Assembly: GCF_001014645.1 (NCBI RefSeq)
Contig: NZ_LASZ01000019.1
Coordinates: forward strand, 1-64,000
Length of the DNA stretch: 64,000 nt
Direction: 5' to 3'
From: Luteimonas sp. FCS-9
GTDB lineage: Bacteria; Pseudomonadota; Gammaproteobacteria; Xanthomonadales; Xanthomonadaceae
Shown in pieces: positions 42,068 to 50,835 of the stretch. The notes beneath the pieces were generated by a model. That model was not told the DNA's origin. It did not search any database and saw only the letters and a program-made list of their open reading frames with translations. Each line of letters opens with the position of its first letter. The first letter of the stretch is position 1. The position numbers and the translations under genes were made by a program.

Positions 42068-42339
42068 GACGCGGCCGCCCGCCATGCGCGCCAGCCGGCG
42101 CGGTCGTCGAAGTGCGCGGCATAGTGCGACTGCACGTGCCGGCTGATCCAGGTCGACAGCCCGCGGCCGGCCTGCGCTGCGGCACACAGCGCCGCGAAGT
42201 GCCGCGCACCGACGTCCCGGCGCGTGTAGACATAGACCGGGCCGTGTCCGAACTCGACGGCGATCGCGTCGTCGTCGATCGCATAGGCGGTGACGCCGCT
42301 GTCGCCGTGGCGGTTCGCGTAAGGCCGCAGCGCAGGCAT
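42037..42339 (-). CDS. Small protein, KTSC-domain-like
   Basis: 100 aa, ATG at 42339, two bases after the esterase stop, so coupled in an operon. The segment VTAYAIDDDAIAVEFGHGPVYVYTRRDVGARHFAALCAAAQAGRGLSTWISRHV resembles the KTSC pattern (V-E-F-x-x-G-x-x-Y-x-Y then a helix and a Gly), although the namesake KTSC motif is not intact. The C-terminal 25 residues are Ala-rich. Function unknown, cytoplasmic. Its end overlaps the 3' end of the dioxygenase gene. Confidence 0.6.
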   Translation of the reverse strand: MPALRPYANRHGDSGVTAYAIDDDAIAVEFGHGPVYVYTRRDVGARHFAALCAAAQAGRGLSTWISRHVQSHYAAHFDDRAGWRAWRAAASQAAPAPSKR

Positions 42340-42341
42340 GC

Positions 42342-43118
42342 TCACCGGGCGGCCGCGAAGCGCAGGGCGTCGGCCATCGCCGCGGCCGGCAGTGCGTGAT
42401 GGCCGACGTCGGGAATCACGTCGTGGTCGACCTGCGCGCCGCGCGCGGCCAGCGCCTGGGCGAACGCCTGCGCGTGGGCGACCATGTGCCGCTCGCCGAG
42501 CACCGCGGCGGCCGCCGCGCCGTCGATCTCCGGCGGCTTCTCGGGTCCGGCCGCCTGCTCGCCCTGGCCGACGCGCAGCAGCACCCGCGCCCCGGCGACC
42601 CGGACGTCGTCGCCGCCGTCCAGCAGCGCCGGCAGCGCCGCATCGTCCCACCACAGCGACGGGCTCAGTGCGACGTGCCGGTCGAAGGCCTCCGGCGCCT
42701 GCAGCAACGTGTCGAGCACGAACAGGCCGCTGAGCGAATGGCCGAGCAACGTCTGCCGCTGGCGGTCGGCGGCCACCTGCGGCAGCACCGCCGGGCGCAG
42801 CGTGTCGAGCAGGAACGCGCGGAACGCGGCGGCGCCGCCGGCACCGGCCGCGTCGGGATCGTCGGGCGGCGTGCGCGGCGGGCTGGTGAAATCGCGGAAG
42901 CGGGCGCCGCGGTCGACGCCGCCGTCGTGGTCCCAGTCGATGCCCACGACCACGATCTCGTCGCCGCCATCGTGCAGGGCCTGCTGCATCGGCGCCCACG
43001 TGGTCGGCGCATCGAGCAGCCACACGACCGGAAAGCCGCCCCGCGGCCGCGCGCCGGCGGGCGCGTGCACGCGGATCCGGTAACGATGCCCGGCGGCGCT
43101 GGTCAGCGTGGACGACAT
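42342..43118 (-). CDS. Alpha/beta hydrolase, esterase D/Fes-like
   Basis: 258 aa, ATG at 43118. FPVVWLLDAPTTWAPMQQALHDGGDEIVVVGIDWD near 30 is the start of the PF00756-type esterase fold. The nucleophile elbow is LLGHSLSGLFVLD (Ser near 130), the acid probably lies around VLLRVGQGEQ, and the His is in PDVGHHALPAAAM near 240. Relatives include siderophore esterases (Fes, IroE) and S-formylglutathione hydrolase-like enzymes. No signal peptide, so it is cytoplasmic. A role in releasing iron from a siderophore is possible but not shown. It forms an operon with the KTSC-like gene. Confidence 0.85.
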   Translation of the reverse strand: MSSTLTSAAGHRYRIRVHAPAGARPRGGFPVVWLLDAPTTWAPMQQALHDGGDEIVVVGIDWDHDGGVDRGARFRDFTSPPRTPPDDPDAAGAGGAAAFRAFLLDTLRPAVLPQVAADRQRQTLLGHSLSGLFVLDTLLQAPEAFDRHVALSPSLWWDDAALPALLDGGDDVRVAGARVLLRVGQGEQAAGPEKPPEIDGAAAAAVLGERHMVAHAQAFAQALAARGAQVDHDVIPDVGHHALPAAAMADALRFAAAR

Positions 43119-43189
43119 GCACGCAAGCGTGGCGCCGGCCGCGTCGATGGGGCGTGGTGCCCGCGCGCCGGCAGGACCGGCGCCGGCGC

Positions 43190-46051
43190 TCAGGCGGCCG
43201 CGGACTGCGAGGCCATGGTCGCGGCCTCGACGCTGGCGACCAGCTCGTGCTGCCGGAACGGCTTGCCGAGGATCGTCAGGCCCGGATCGAACTCGGCCAT
43301 GCTGGTGTAGCCCGAGACGATCACGACCGCCGTCCCCGGCAGCCGGTCGCGCACGGTGCGAGCCAGCTCGGCGCCGGTCATGCCGGGCATCAGGTGGTCG
43401 GTGACCAGCACGTCCGGGGCCAGGCCGCCCTCGAGCGCGGCCAGCGCCTCCTCGGCCGAGCCGGCCTCCACGACGCGGTAGCCCATGTCGTCGAGCGCGT
43501 CGGCCGTGCACATGCGCACGGCGTCCTCGTCGTCGACCACCAGCGCGGTGCCGCGGTGTTCGTTTGTCGTTTCCACGTGTTCGTCCTCGTTGCTGTCCGC
43601 GTTCGCGGCCGCGCGGCGGGTCCCCACCGGCAGCCAGAGTTCCATCGTCGTGCCCCGGTCCGGGGCGCTGGCGATCGCCAGCCGGCCGCCGAGCTGGGAC
43701 GCCAGGCCATGCGCCATCGACAGGCCCAGGCCGGTGCCGCGGCCGATGCCCTTGGTCGAGAAGAACGGCTCGATCGCGCGCTCGCGCGTGGCCTCGTCCA
43801 TCCCGTGACCGGTGTCGGCGACCGACACCACGACGTAGTCGCCGGGCGCCAGCTCCGCGTCGTGCGCGTCGACCCCGACCCGTGCGTTGCGTGCGGCCAG
43901 CGTCAGCACGCCGCCCTCGGGCATCGCGTCGCAGGCGTTGACGCCGAGGTTGAGCAGCGCCATCTCCAGCTGGTTCGGGTCGGCGATCGCCGTCGCCAGG
44001 TCGTCGGCGATGTCCAGCGCCAGCCGCACGCGCGGGCTGCTGGAGCTGCCGATCAGCTCGGCCATGCCGGCGATCAGCGGACCGACGTCGACGTCGACCG
44101 GCTGCAGCGGCTGCCGCCGCGCGAACGCGAGCAGGCGCTGCACCAGGGTCGCGGCGCGCTCGGCCGAGCGCTGGGCGACGGCGACCATGCGCGCACGGCG
44201 CTCGGGCCGCGCATCGGGATCGCGGGCGAGCTCGAGGGCGGCGAAGATCGGCGTGAGCAGGTTGTTGAAGTCGTGCGCGACGCCGCCGGTCAGCTGGCCC
44301 ATCGCCTCGAGCTTCTGCGACTGGCGCAGCGCCTCCGCGGCATGCCGGCGCTCGGTCGTGTCGATCGCCTCGGGGACGACCGCGATGATCCGCCCGCCGG
44401 CGTCGCGGATGGGCCGGATCGACAGGTCGTGCACGCGCCGGCCCGAGGCCAGCTCGACCTCGATCTCGGCACGCACCGTGCCGCCGGCGGTCGCCTCGTC
44501 GAACATGCCGCGCACCCGCTCGGGCATGCCCGGCGTCGCGCTGAACCACGGGGTTTCCCACAGCGGCCGGCCGACGACGTCGTCGAAGTCGGCGCCGAGC
44601 GCGTCGAGCACGGTGCGGTTGGCGTCGGTCAGCGTGCCGTCGGGCGTGCACAGCGCCTGGAGCTGGTAGCTGGTCTCGAACAGCGTGCGCAGCTGCGCCT
44701 GCGAGCGCGTCAGCGCGTCGGCGGCGGCCTTGATGTCGGTGACGTCGCGCGCGCTGCAGTAGAAGCGTCCGCCCTCGGGCGTGGCCACCCACGACAGCGT
44801 GCGCACGCCGCCGGCCCGTGTCCGCCAGCGGTTCTCGAAGCGCAGCACCGGCTTGCCGGCGCGCAGCGTGTCGAGCACGCTGCGGGTGACGTCGTGGTCA
44901 TCGGGGTCGACGAACTCCCACCACGGCCGGCCCGCCAGCACCTCGGTGCGCCAGCCCAGGACGTGCTCCCAGGCCGGGTTGGTGGTCTCCATGCAGCCGT
45001 CGGCGTCGACGACCGCCAGCAGGTCGGGCGTCACCTGCCAGGTCAGCGAACGTTCGCGCGCGCGGGCGACGACCTGGCGTTCCAGGTCGCTGTTGAGCGT
45101 GCGCAGTTCGGCCTCGCGTGCGCGCAGCGCCTCGTCGGCCAGCGTGCGCGCGGTCACGTCCACGCCCTGCACGAAGATCCCGATCACGCCGCGCTCGTCG
45201 GTGACCGGCTGGTAGACGAAGTCCAGGTAGCGCTCCACCGACGGGCCGCCCGGCGTGGCCTGCACCACGTAGCGCGCCCCGTCGGCCGAGAACGTGCGGC
45301 CGGTCGCGTAGACGTCGTCGAGCAGCGACTTGAAGCCCTGATCGACCGCGTCGGGCAGGGCGTCGGCGATGGTCCGGCCGATCAGCGCGCGCTCGCCGAC
45401 CAGCCGCTGGTAGCCGGGGTTGGCGAGCTCGAAGCGGTGCTCGGGCCCGCGCAGCATCGCCATGAAGCTCGGCGCCTGGTCGAACAGCCGGCCCAGCCGC
45501 TCGGCCTCGGCCGCCAGCCGTCGCTGGTTGACGACCTTGTGCGTGGTCTCGGTGGTGATGTTCAGAAAGCCCGGGATACCGCCCTGCTCGTCGCGGACCG
45601 GCGTGTAGGAGAACGTCCAGTACGTCTCCTCCGGATAGCCGTGGCGCAGCATCGTCAGCGGCATGTCCTCGTGCCAGGTCGAGGTGCCGGACATCGCGCT
45701 GTCGATCAGCGGCAGGATGTCGTCCCAGACGTCCGACCAGATGCGGGCCATCGGGCGGCCGAGCGCCTCGCCCTCCTTGGCGCCGAGCATCGGGGCGTAG
45801 GCGTCGTTGTAGAAGAACGTCAGTTCCGGCCCCCACGACAGACACATCGCGAACCGGGAGTCGAGCATCAGCGCCAGCGTCGTGCGCAGCGACTGCGGCC
45901 AGGCCTCGATCGGGCCCAGCGGCGTCGTCGCCCAGTCGAACGCGGCGATGCGCGCCGCCATCTCGCCATGGGCGGGCAGGAAATCGGTGGGCGCGTGGCT
46001 GGCGGCAGGCGGGTTCAACGGGCGGTGCGCGCGGCTCGGGACGGGCGGCAT
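43190..46051 (-). CDS. Hybrid sensor histidine kinase with multiple PAS domains and receiver
   Basis: 953 aa, ATG at 46051. Four PAS-like regions occupy about 35-580: LTFFYNDAYAPMLGAKEGEALGR, LFDQAPSFMAMLRG, LLAVVDADGCMETTNPAWEHVLGW and LRTLFETSYQLQALCTPDG. The HisKA box is QLTGGVAHDFNNLLTPIFA with the phospho-accepting His. ATPase motifs follow: LLNLGVNACDAMP (N box), VADTGHGMD (G1), GIGRGTGLGLSMAHG (G2). A C-terminal receiver has VVDDEDAVRMC and the phosphorylation Asp in DVLVTDHLMPGMTG. No membrane segment, so it senses cytoplasmic cues. No response regulator gene is adjacent; output may pass to a remote phosphotransfer partner. Confidence 0.93.
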   Translation of the reverse strand: MPPVPSRAHRPLNPPAASHAPTDFLPAHGEMAARIAAFDWATTPLGPIEAWPQSLRTTLALMLDSRFAMCLSWGPELTFFYNDAYAPMLGAKEGEALGRPMARIWSDVWDDILPLIDSAMSGTSTWHEDMPLTMLRHGYPEETYWTFSYTPVRDEQGGIPGFLNITTETTHKVVNQRRLAAEAERLGRLFDQAPSFMAMLRGPEHRFELANPGYQRLVGERALIGRTIADALPDAVDQGFKSLLDDVYATGRTFSADGARYVVQATPGGPSVERYLDFVYQPVTDERGVIGIFVQGVDVTARTLADEALRAREAELRTLNSDLERQVVARARERSLTWQVTPDLLAVVDADGCMETTNPAWEHVLGWRTEVLAGRPWWEFVDPDDHDVTRSVLDTLRAGKPVLRFENRWRTRAGGVRTLSWVATPEGGRFYCSARDVTDIKAAADALTRSQAQLRTLFETSYQLQALCTPDGTLTDANRTVLDALGADFDDVVGRPLWETPWFSATPGMPERVRGMFDEATAGGTVRAEIEVELASGRRVHDLSIRPIRDAGGRIIAVVPEAIDTTERRHAAEALRQSQKLEAMGQLTGGVAHDFNNLLTPIFAALELARDPDARPERRARMVAVAQRSAERAATLVQRLLAFARRQPLQPVDVDVGPLIAGMAELIGSSSSPRVRLALDIADDLATAIADPNQLEMALLNLGVNACDAMPEGGVLTLAARNARVGVDAHDAELAPGDYVVVSVADTGHGMDEATRERAIEPFFSTKGIGRGTGLGLSMAHGLASQLGGRLAIASAPDRGTTMELWLPVGTRRAAANADSNEDEHVETTNEHRGTALVVDDEDAVRMCTADALDDMGYRVVEAGSAEEALAALEGGLAPDVLVTDHLMPGMTGAELARTVRDRLPGTAVVIVSGYTSMAEFDPGLTILGKPFRQHELVASVEAATMASQSAAA

Positions 46052-46122
46052 GCTGCCACAGGCACCGGTCGCGGGGGGATGACGACCGCGACACGCGGCC
46101 GCAGTCGGCGTCCGGGCGTGCG

Positions 46123-46917
46123 CTAACGCCGATGCGGCGTCGGCGTCGGCGCCTTGCCGGACCCGGGCCGCAGGCGCCGCTGCAGCGCCGCCGCATCGCC
46201 GGTGGCATGGCCGGCGGCGGTGTTGTCGAACACGATCCAGTGGCGGGCGGCGGGGCGGTCGACGACGGCTGCGGCCAGCGCGTCGAGCGCGGCGTCGTCG
46301 TAGGCGCTGGCGTAGATCCGCGGCGAGCCGTGCCAGCGCCAGTAGGCGAGATCCGGATCGCCGCCTGGCCTGGCGTCGTCGCCGTGGCGCGCGGGATCGG
46401 CCGCCACGCGCGCCACCCGGTGCCGCCGCAGCAGCGCTTCGGCCCGCGGCGCCAGCCAGCTGGCGTGCCGGACCTCGCAGGCGATGCCGCCATCCCAGCG
46501 CCGCCGCAGCATCGCCAGGAACGTCGCGGCGCTGCGCGCGTCGAAGGCCAGGCTGGGGGGCAGTTGCACCAGCAGACAGCCGAGCCGGTCCCCCAGTCCG
46601 GTCGCGGCCTCGAGGAAGGCGTCGAGCAGCGGGCCGCAACCGCGCAGCCGGTGCTCGTGGGTGATCGTGCGCGGCAGCTTCGCACTGAAGCGGAAATCCG
46701 CCGGTACGCTGGCCGCCCAGCGTTCGTAGGTGGATCGCCGGTGCGGCCGGTAGAACGAGGAATTGATCTCCGCCAGGTCGAACCGCGTCGCATAGCGCGC
46801 GAGCATGCTGTCGCCGTCGCCGAACAGCGCCGCGTCGCGGCTGCCGATCGACCAGCCGGCGCAGCCGATGCGGATCGGGGGATGCTGTGGCGGGGAGGAC
46901 GACGGTGGGCGGGCCAT
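46123..46917 (-). CDS. DUF72 family protein (YecE-like)
   Basis: 264 aa, ATG at 46917. Motifs of the family: IRIGCAGWSIGSR near 15, FDLAEINSSFYRPHRRSTYERWAASVPADFRFSAKLPRTITHEHRL, LLVQLPPSLAF, CEVRHASWL and YWRWHGSPRIYASAYDDAALDAL. A TIM-barrel of unknown reaction; in other bacteria it is often near DNA-repair or Fe-S genes. The C-terminal TPTPHRR tail is short and basic. Cytoplasmic. Start lies 72 bases upstream of the histidine kinase in the same direction. Confidence 0.9.
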   Translation of the reverse strand: MARPPSSSPPQHPPIRIGCAGWSIGSRDAALFGDGDSMLARYATRFDLAEINSSFYRPHRRSTYERWAASVPADFRFSAKLPRTITHEHRLRGCGPLLDAFLEAATGLGDRLGCLLVQLPPSLAFDARSAATFLAMLRRRWDGGIACEVRHASWLAPRAEALLRRHRVARVAADPARHGDDARPGGDPDLAYWRWHGSPRIYASAYDDAALDALAAAVVDRPAARHWIVFDNTAAGHATGDAAALQRRLRPGSGKAPTPTPHRR

Positions 46918-47064
46918 GCCGGCTGTCTAGCAGCCCGCATCGGGCGGCGACGTGAGCGGCCGCGCATCGGCTGCACGGGCGTCGGGCCGGTGCGCGGCCG
47001 CGCTCACGACCGCACGGCATCGCCGGGTGCAGGCTGCGGTTTTCCCGACCCGAGGGACGAACCG

Positions 47065-47271
47065 ATGCCACGCCGCACGCCCCAGGACGATGCCCCGATT
47101 CCGACCCGGCCGCGCAGTTATCCGCACGGCAGCGGCGACCGCAACGCGTGGTCGCCGACCGGCGACGACCGCATGCCCAGGCGCGGCGGCGGTGGGCAGC
47201 GGGTGCCCGATCCCGATCCTACCGGGCCGCGTCACCCCGATCCCGCGGCCGACGACGCGCCGGACGCGTGA
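47065..47271 (+). CDS. Small Pro/Asp/Arg-rich hypothetical protein
   Basis: 68 aa, ATG at 47065 with GAGGGA about 9 bases upstream. The sequence is low in complexity (PIPTRPRSYPHGSGDRNAWSPTGDD, RVPDPDPTGPRHPDPAADDAPDA), lacks hydrophobic residues and probably does not fold. The ribosome site and start are the main support; no family is known. It could be a non-coding stretch. Confidence 0.35.
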   Translation: MPRRTPQDDAPIPTRPRSYPHGSGDRNAWSPTGDDRMPRRGGGGQRVPDPDPTGPRHPDPAADDAPDA

Positions 47272-47287
47272 CGGCCGGGCGCGCAGG

Positions 47288-47899
47288 TCAGCCCTTGGGC
47301 TTGGGATAGGGCCGCTCGGCCAGCAGCCGGGCCAGGTGCGCGGCATTGCCGGCGATCGTGCGGATGCCGTCGGCGACGTTGTCCGGGATCCGGTCGAGAT
47401 CCTTGAAGTCGGTGCTGCCCATCGCCTCGCCGACCCAGTACGGCGAGGCGGCGGCGGGCAGCGTGAACCCGACGTCGGCCAGGCCCTGGTAGAGCTGGGA
47501 ATGGACGAAATGGGCGCCGTCCTCGTTGCCGACGACCGCGGCGAAGGCGACCTTGCCGAACGTGGGGTAGACGCCGTCGTCGTCGACCTCGCCCAGGATC
47601 GCGTCCAGCCGCTCGAGCACGCGTTGGGCCAGGCTCGAGGGATGGCCCAGCCAGATCGGCGTGGCGAGGACCAGGATCTGCGCGTCCATGATGCGACGGC
47701 GCAGTTCCGGCCACTGGTCGCCGTCGCCCTCGTCGGCGGTCACGCCGGGCCGCACGTCGAAGTCGGCCACGCGTGCGCTGTCGGTGCGCACGTCGTGCCG
47801 AGCGAGCGCGGCGAGCACCGCATCGAGCATCTTCTGCGTCGACGAGGGCGCGTCGCCGGACTTGAGGCTGCAGTTGAGGCCGAAGGCGGCGATCGTCAT
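47288..47899 (-). CDS. NADPH-dependent FMN reductase / flavodoxin-like protein
   Basis: 203 aa, ATG at 47899. The phosphate-binding loop is AFGLNCSLKSGDAPSSTQKML (about 5-25). ILVLATPIWLGHPSSLAQRVLERLD at about 75 is the flavin-binding second loop, and VVGNEDGAHFVHSQLYQGLADVGF fits the third (WrbA/FMN reductase-like). These proteins reduce quinones or flavins with NAD(P)H. It diverges from the MFS transporter gene, 173 bp apart. Substrate unknown. Confidence 0.88.
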   Translation of the reverse strand: MTIAAFGLNCSLKSGDAPSSTQKMLDAVLAALARHDVRTDSARVADFDVRPGVTADEGDGDQWPELRRRIMDAQILVLATPIWLGHPSSLAQRVLERLDAILGEVDDDGVYPTFGKVAFAAVVGNEDGAHFVHSQLYQGLADVGFTLPAAASPYWVGEAMGSTDFKDLDRIPDNVADGIRTIAGNAAHLARLLAERPYPKPKG

Positions 47900-48072
47900 G
47901 ACGGGGCTCCGGGTCGGACGGTCCGTCACTATCGGCGTGCGTTCGTACAGGGCGCGTCGTCGCGCGCCACGGGCTGAACGCGCACGGACCGCAACGCTGT
48001 GGCGCGCCGGCAGGCGGTGACGCCGATGCTGCGATGCACAATAATTCGCGGCCGTCCTCCCGGAGAGCCGCG

Positions 48073-49272
48073 ATGGCCGCCGCCCCGCACGCGCCGCTGC
48101 CGCGCCGTACCGCCTCGCCGATCCTGTTCGCGCTCGCACTGGGCGGGTTCGCGATCGGCACCAGCGAATTCGCGATGATGGGCCTGATGCCCGAGCTGGT
48201 CCGCGCCTTCGACGCCAGCGAACCGGAGGTCGGGCACCTGATCAGCAGCTACGCGGTCGGCGTCGTCGTCGGCGCGCCGCTGCTGGCGATCCTCGGCGCG
48301 CGGCTGCCGCGGCGCACGCTGCTGCTGGCGCTGATGGCCTTCTACGCGCTGGGCAACCTCGCCAGCGCGCTGGCGCCCAACTACGCGACGATGCTGGTCG
48401 CGCGCTTCGTCGCCGGGTTGCCGCACGGCGCCTACTTCGGTGTCGCGGTGCTCGTGGCCGCGTCGATCAGCCGGCCCGACCAGCGCGGCGCGGCCGTCAG
48501 CCGGGTGCTGCTGGGCCTGTCGATCGCGATCCTGGTCGGCAACCCGCTGGCGACCTGGCTCGGCCAGCTGTCGAGCTGGCGCTGGACGTTCGCGCTGGTC
48601 GCGGCGATCGCGCTTGTGACCGTGGCGCTGCTCGCGCGCTTCCTCGCGCCCGACCCGGCCGAGCCGCGGCAGTCGCCGATGCGCGAGATGCGCGCGTTCA
48701 ACCGGTCGCAGGTGTGGCTGGCGCTGGCGATCGGCGCGATCGGCTTCGCCGGCATGTTCTGCGTCTTCAGCTACCTGGCGCCGACGCTGGTCGAGGTCAC
48801 CGGCGTGGGCGAGGCCTGGATCCCGGTGGCGCTGGCGGCGTTCGGCGTCGGCGCGATCCTGGGCAACGTCGCCGGCGGCTGGCTGTTCGACCGGCTGCAG
48901 TTCCGCGCGGCAGCCGCGATCCTGGCCTGGTCGATGCTGGTGTTGCTGCTGTTCCCGCTGGCCGCGCAGGCGGCCTGGTCGATCCTGCCGGCGGTCGTCG
49001 CGCTCGGCACGATGGGCGCGCTGGCGCCGGTGCTGCAGACCCGCCTGATGGACGTCGCCGGCGAGGCGCAGACGCTCGCGGCGGCCTCCAACCACGCCGC
49101 GTTCAACACCGCCAACGCGCTGGGGCCGTGGCTGGGCGGGCTGGCGATCAGCGCAGGCCTGGGCTGGACCTCGACCGGGCTGGTGGGCGCGGCGACGGCC
49201 GCGGGTGGCCTGCTGGTCTACGCGTGGGCGCGTCGCGACGAGCGCCTGCGGCCGGCGCCGTCGGCCTGCTGA
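48073..49272 (+). CDS. MFS transporter, AraJ/sugar-efflux-like
   Basis: 399 aa. The ATG at 48073 has GGAG 7 bases before it; an ATG 13 codons upstream (48034) lacks such a site. Twelve membrane segments are visible, starting LFALALGGFAIGTSEFAMMGLMPEL, a segment typical of the DHA1 family (AraJ, sugar efflux and chloramphenicol-type exporters). The motif A region is LGARLPRRTLLLALM, and FVAGLPHGAYFGVAVLVA follows. It exports a small molecule from the cytoplasm; which one is unknown. Confidence 0.9.
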   Translation: MAAAPHAPLPRRTASPILFALALGGFAIGTSEFAMMGLMPELVRAFDASEPEVGHLISSYAVGVVVGAPLLAILGARLPRRTLLLALMAFYALGNLASALAPNYATMLVARFVAGLPHGAYFGVAVLVAASISRPDQRGAAVSRVLLGLSIAILVGNPLATWLGQLSSWRWTFALVAAIALVTVALLARFLAPDPAEPRQSPMREMRAFNRSQVWLALAIGAIGFAGMFCVFSYLAPTLVEVTGVGEAWIPVALAAFGVGAILGNVAGGWLFDRLQFRAAAAILAWSMLVLLLFPLAAQAAWSILPAVVALGTMGALAPVLQTRLMDVAGEAQTLAAASNHAAFNTANALGPWLGGLAISAGLGWTSTGLVGAATAAGGLLVYAWARRDERLRPAPSAC

Positions 49273-49357
49273 GCGCAGGCGGGCGCCGTCGCCTTCACGT
49301 CGACGGGGCGGACGGCCTTCGACACTGGCCGTCGATCCCCCACATGCGGAGTGCGCG

Positions 49358-50101
49358 ATGGCATCGCCCAGCAAGGCCGAACAGGACGCGAAGACGATCG
49401 CGACGCTGATCGAGGACATCGACATCACGATGTTCACGACCGTCACCCGGGACGGGGCGCTGGTCAGCCGGCCGCTGTCGACGCAGAAGGCGCAGTTCGA
49501 CGGCGAGCGGGTCTGGTTCTTCGTCGCCGCCGACAGCCCCAAGATCGACGAGATCGCAGGCAACCCCAGCGTCAACCTCGCCTACGCCTCGCAGCGCCGC
49601 AACACCTACGTTTCGGTGTCCGGACAGGCGCGCGTCAGCGAGGACCGGGCGAAGATCGAGGCGTTCTGGAACGATGCGCTCAAGGCCTATTTCCCCGGCG
49701 GCATCGACGATCCGAACCTTGCGCTGATCGAGGTCGCCGCCCACACCGCCGAGTACTGGGACGGGCCCGCGACGCTGATCGGCAAGGCGATCGCGTTCGC
49801 CGCCGCGCGCGTGACCAAGCGCGAGGAGGGCATGGGCGAGAACCGCATCGTCGACCTGCAAGGTGGCCGCAAGACCTCGCGCCTGCCGCCGTCGCATGCG
49901 GATGCGCGCGGCGGCAAGAGCACGGGCGCCAAGGGCACCGGCGCCAAGGGCACTGGCAAGACGGCCGCCAAGACCGTGGCCGCGCCGGCGAAGAAGTCTT
50001 CGGCGGGCAAGGCGGCGGCGAACACGCCGGCCGCCGGCAAGGCCGCCGCGAAGAAGGCGCCGGCGAAGAAGGGCGCGGCCGGCAAGACCGGGGGTCGCTG
50101 A
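49358..50101 (+). CDS. PNP-oxidase-like stress protein with histone H1-like basic tail
   Basis: 247 aa, ATG at 49358. Residues 1-160 form a split-barrel of the general stress protein 26/PNP-oxidase-like family: IDITMFTTVTRDGALVSRPLSTQ, VWFFVAADSPKIDEIAGNPSVNLAYASQ, VSVSGQARVSEDRAKIEAFW, EVAAHTAEYWDGP. After GENRIVDLQGG the last 65 residues switch to Lys/Ala/Gly/Pro repeats (AAAKKAPAKKGAAGK type), as in histone H1-like bacterial proteins. The tail is predicted to be unfolded and to bind DNA or RNA. So a flavin-binding stress domain may be tethered to the nucleoid. No such tail is present in the relative at 8338. Confidence 0.88.
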   Translation: MASPSKAEQDAKTIATLIEDIDITMFTTVTRDGALVSRPLSTQKAQFDGERVWFFVAADSPKIDEIAGNPSVNLAYASQRRNTYVSVSGQARVSEDRAKIEAFWNDALKAYFPGGIDDPNLALIEVAAHTAEYWDGPATLIGKAIAFAAARVTKREEGMGENRIVDLQGGRKTSRLPPSHADARGGKSTGAKGTGAKGTGKTAAKTVAAPAKKSSAGKAAANTPAAGKAAAKKAPAKKGAAGKTGGR

Positions 50102-50176
50102 CCGATCGCCGGCACGAGGCTGCAATGCGGCCGCGCCGGCGGCACACTGCACGCCCCCCTCGCCGATCCATCCGCC

Positions 50177-50731
50177 ATGTCGCTGCCCGACACCGAATTC
50201 GACCCCGACGACAACTTCGCCTTCCTCGGTGACGGCCGGGCCGAGGCGGAGGACGATCCGGAGGCCGAGATCGAGGCGGTCGTCTGGCAATGGCTGCTGC
50301 TGGTCAATCCCGGCGACGAGGAGGCGGCGGGGCAGCAGTTCCGCGACTGGCAGGAGACGGTCGCCTCGCACGACGACCTCGACGCGGTGCGCGATGCGCT
50401 GCTGGCGGCGACCGACTGGCGCGCGAGCTTCCGGATCGCCGAGGACGACCGTGTCGCGCTCGTCGAGGCGCTCGTCGAACTGGCCGCGCGCTTCCGCGTG
50501 GACATCGACTGGGACCTCGAGGACCCGACCGACGCTCGCGCGCTGGCCGACGTCCCGCCCTCCGCGCTGCTGGGCCTGGCCCACGACCAGTTGCGGGTCG
50601 CCGGCTACACGCTGTGGACCTGGGAGACGGGCGACGACACGTTCGCCGGCGCGATCGCCGCGCGCGACGACGACGATGGGATGCGTGCGATCGGCCACGC
50701 GCTCGGTCTGGAGCTGCGGCCCGGCGCCTGA
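50177..50731 (+). CDS. DUF6630-like hypothetical protein
   Basis: 184 aa, ATG at 50177. The sequence is acidic: WQWLLLVNPGDEEAAGQQFRDWQETV, then FRIAEDDRVALVEALVELAARFRVDIDWDLEDPTDARALADVPPSALLGLAHDQLRVAGYTLWTWETGDDTFAGAI and DDDDGMRAIGHALGLELRPG. This agrees with the DUF6630 pattern seen in Xanthomonas relatives (helical N-terminus, GYTLW strand, terminal LGxELRPG). No function known. No signal peptide. Confidence 0.65.
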   Translation: MSLPDTEFDPDDNFAFLGDGRAEAEDDPEAEIEAVVWQWLLLVNPGDEEAAGQQFRDWQETVASHDDLDAVRDALLAATDWRASFRIAEDDRVALVEALVELAARFRVDIDWDLEDPTDARALADVPPSALLGLAHDQLRVAGYTLWTWETGDDTFAGAIAARDDDDGMRAIGHALGLELRPGA

Positions 50732-50835
50732 AGGGCCCGCGCGCGGAAGCGTCGGCCTGCCGCACGCGTTCTGCACATCGCCCTGCCCTCCGGGGTGCTA
50801 GTGTCCGGCCATCCGTCAGCGCGTGGGAGGGTGCG

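Noticed and set aside
43154-46126. A plus-strand frame of nearly 1000 codons opposite the histidine kinase
   Set aside because: Mirror frame with His/Arg/Gln-rich low-complexity sequence. The minus-strand kinase has all catalytic motifs.
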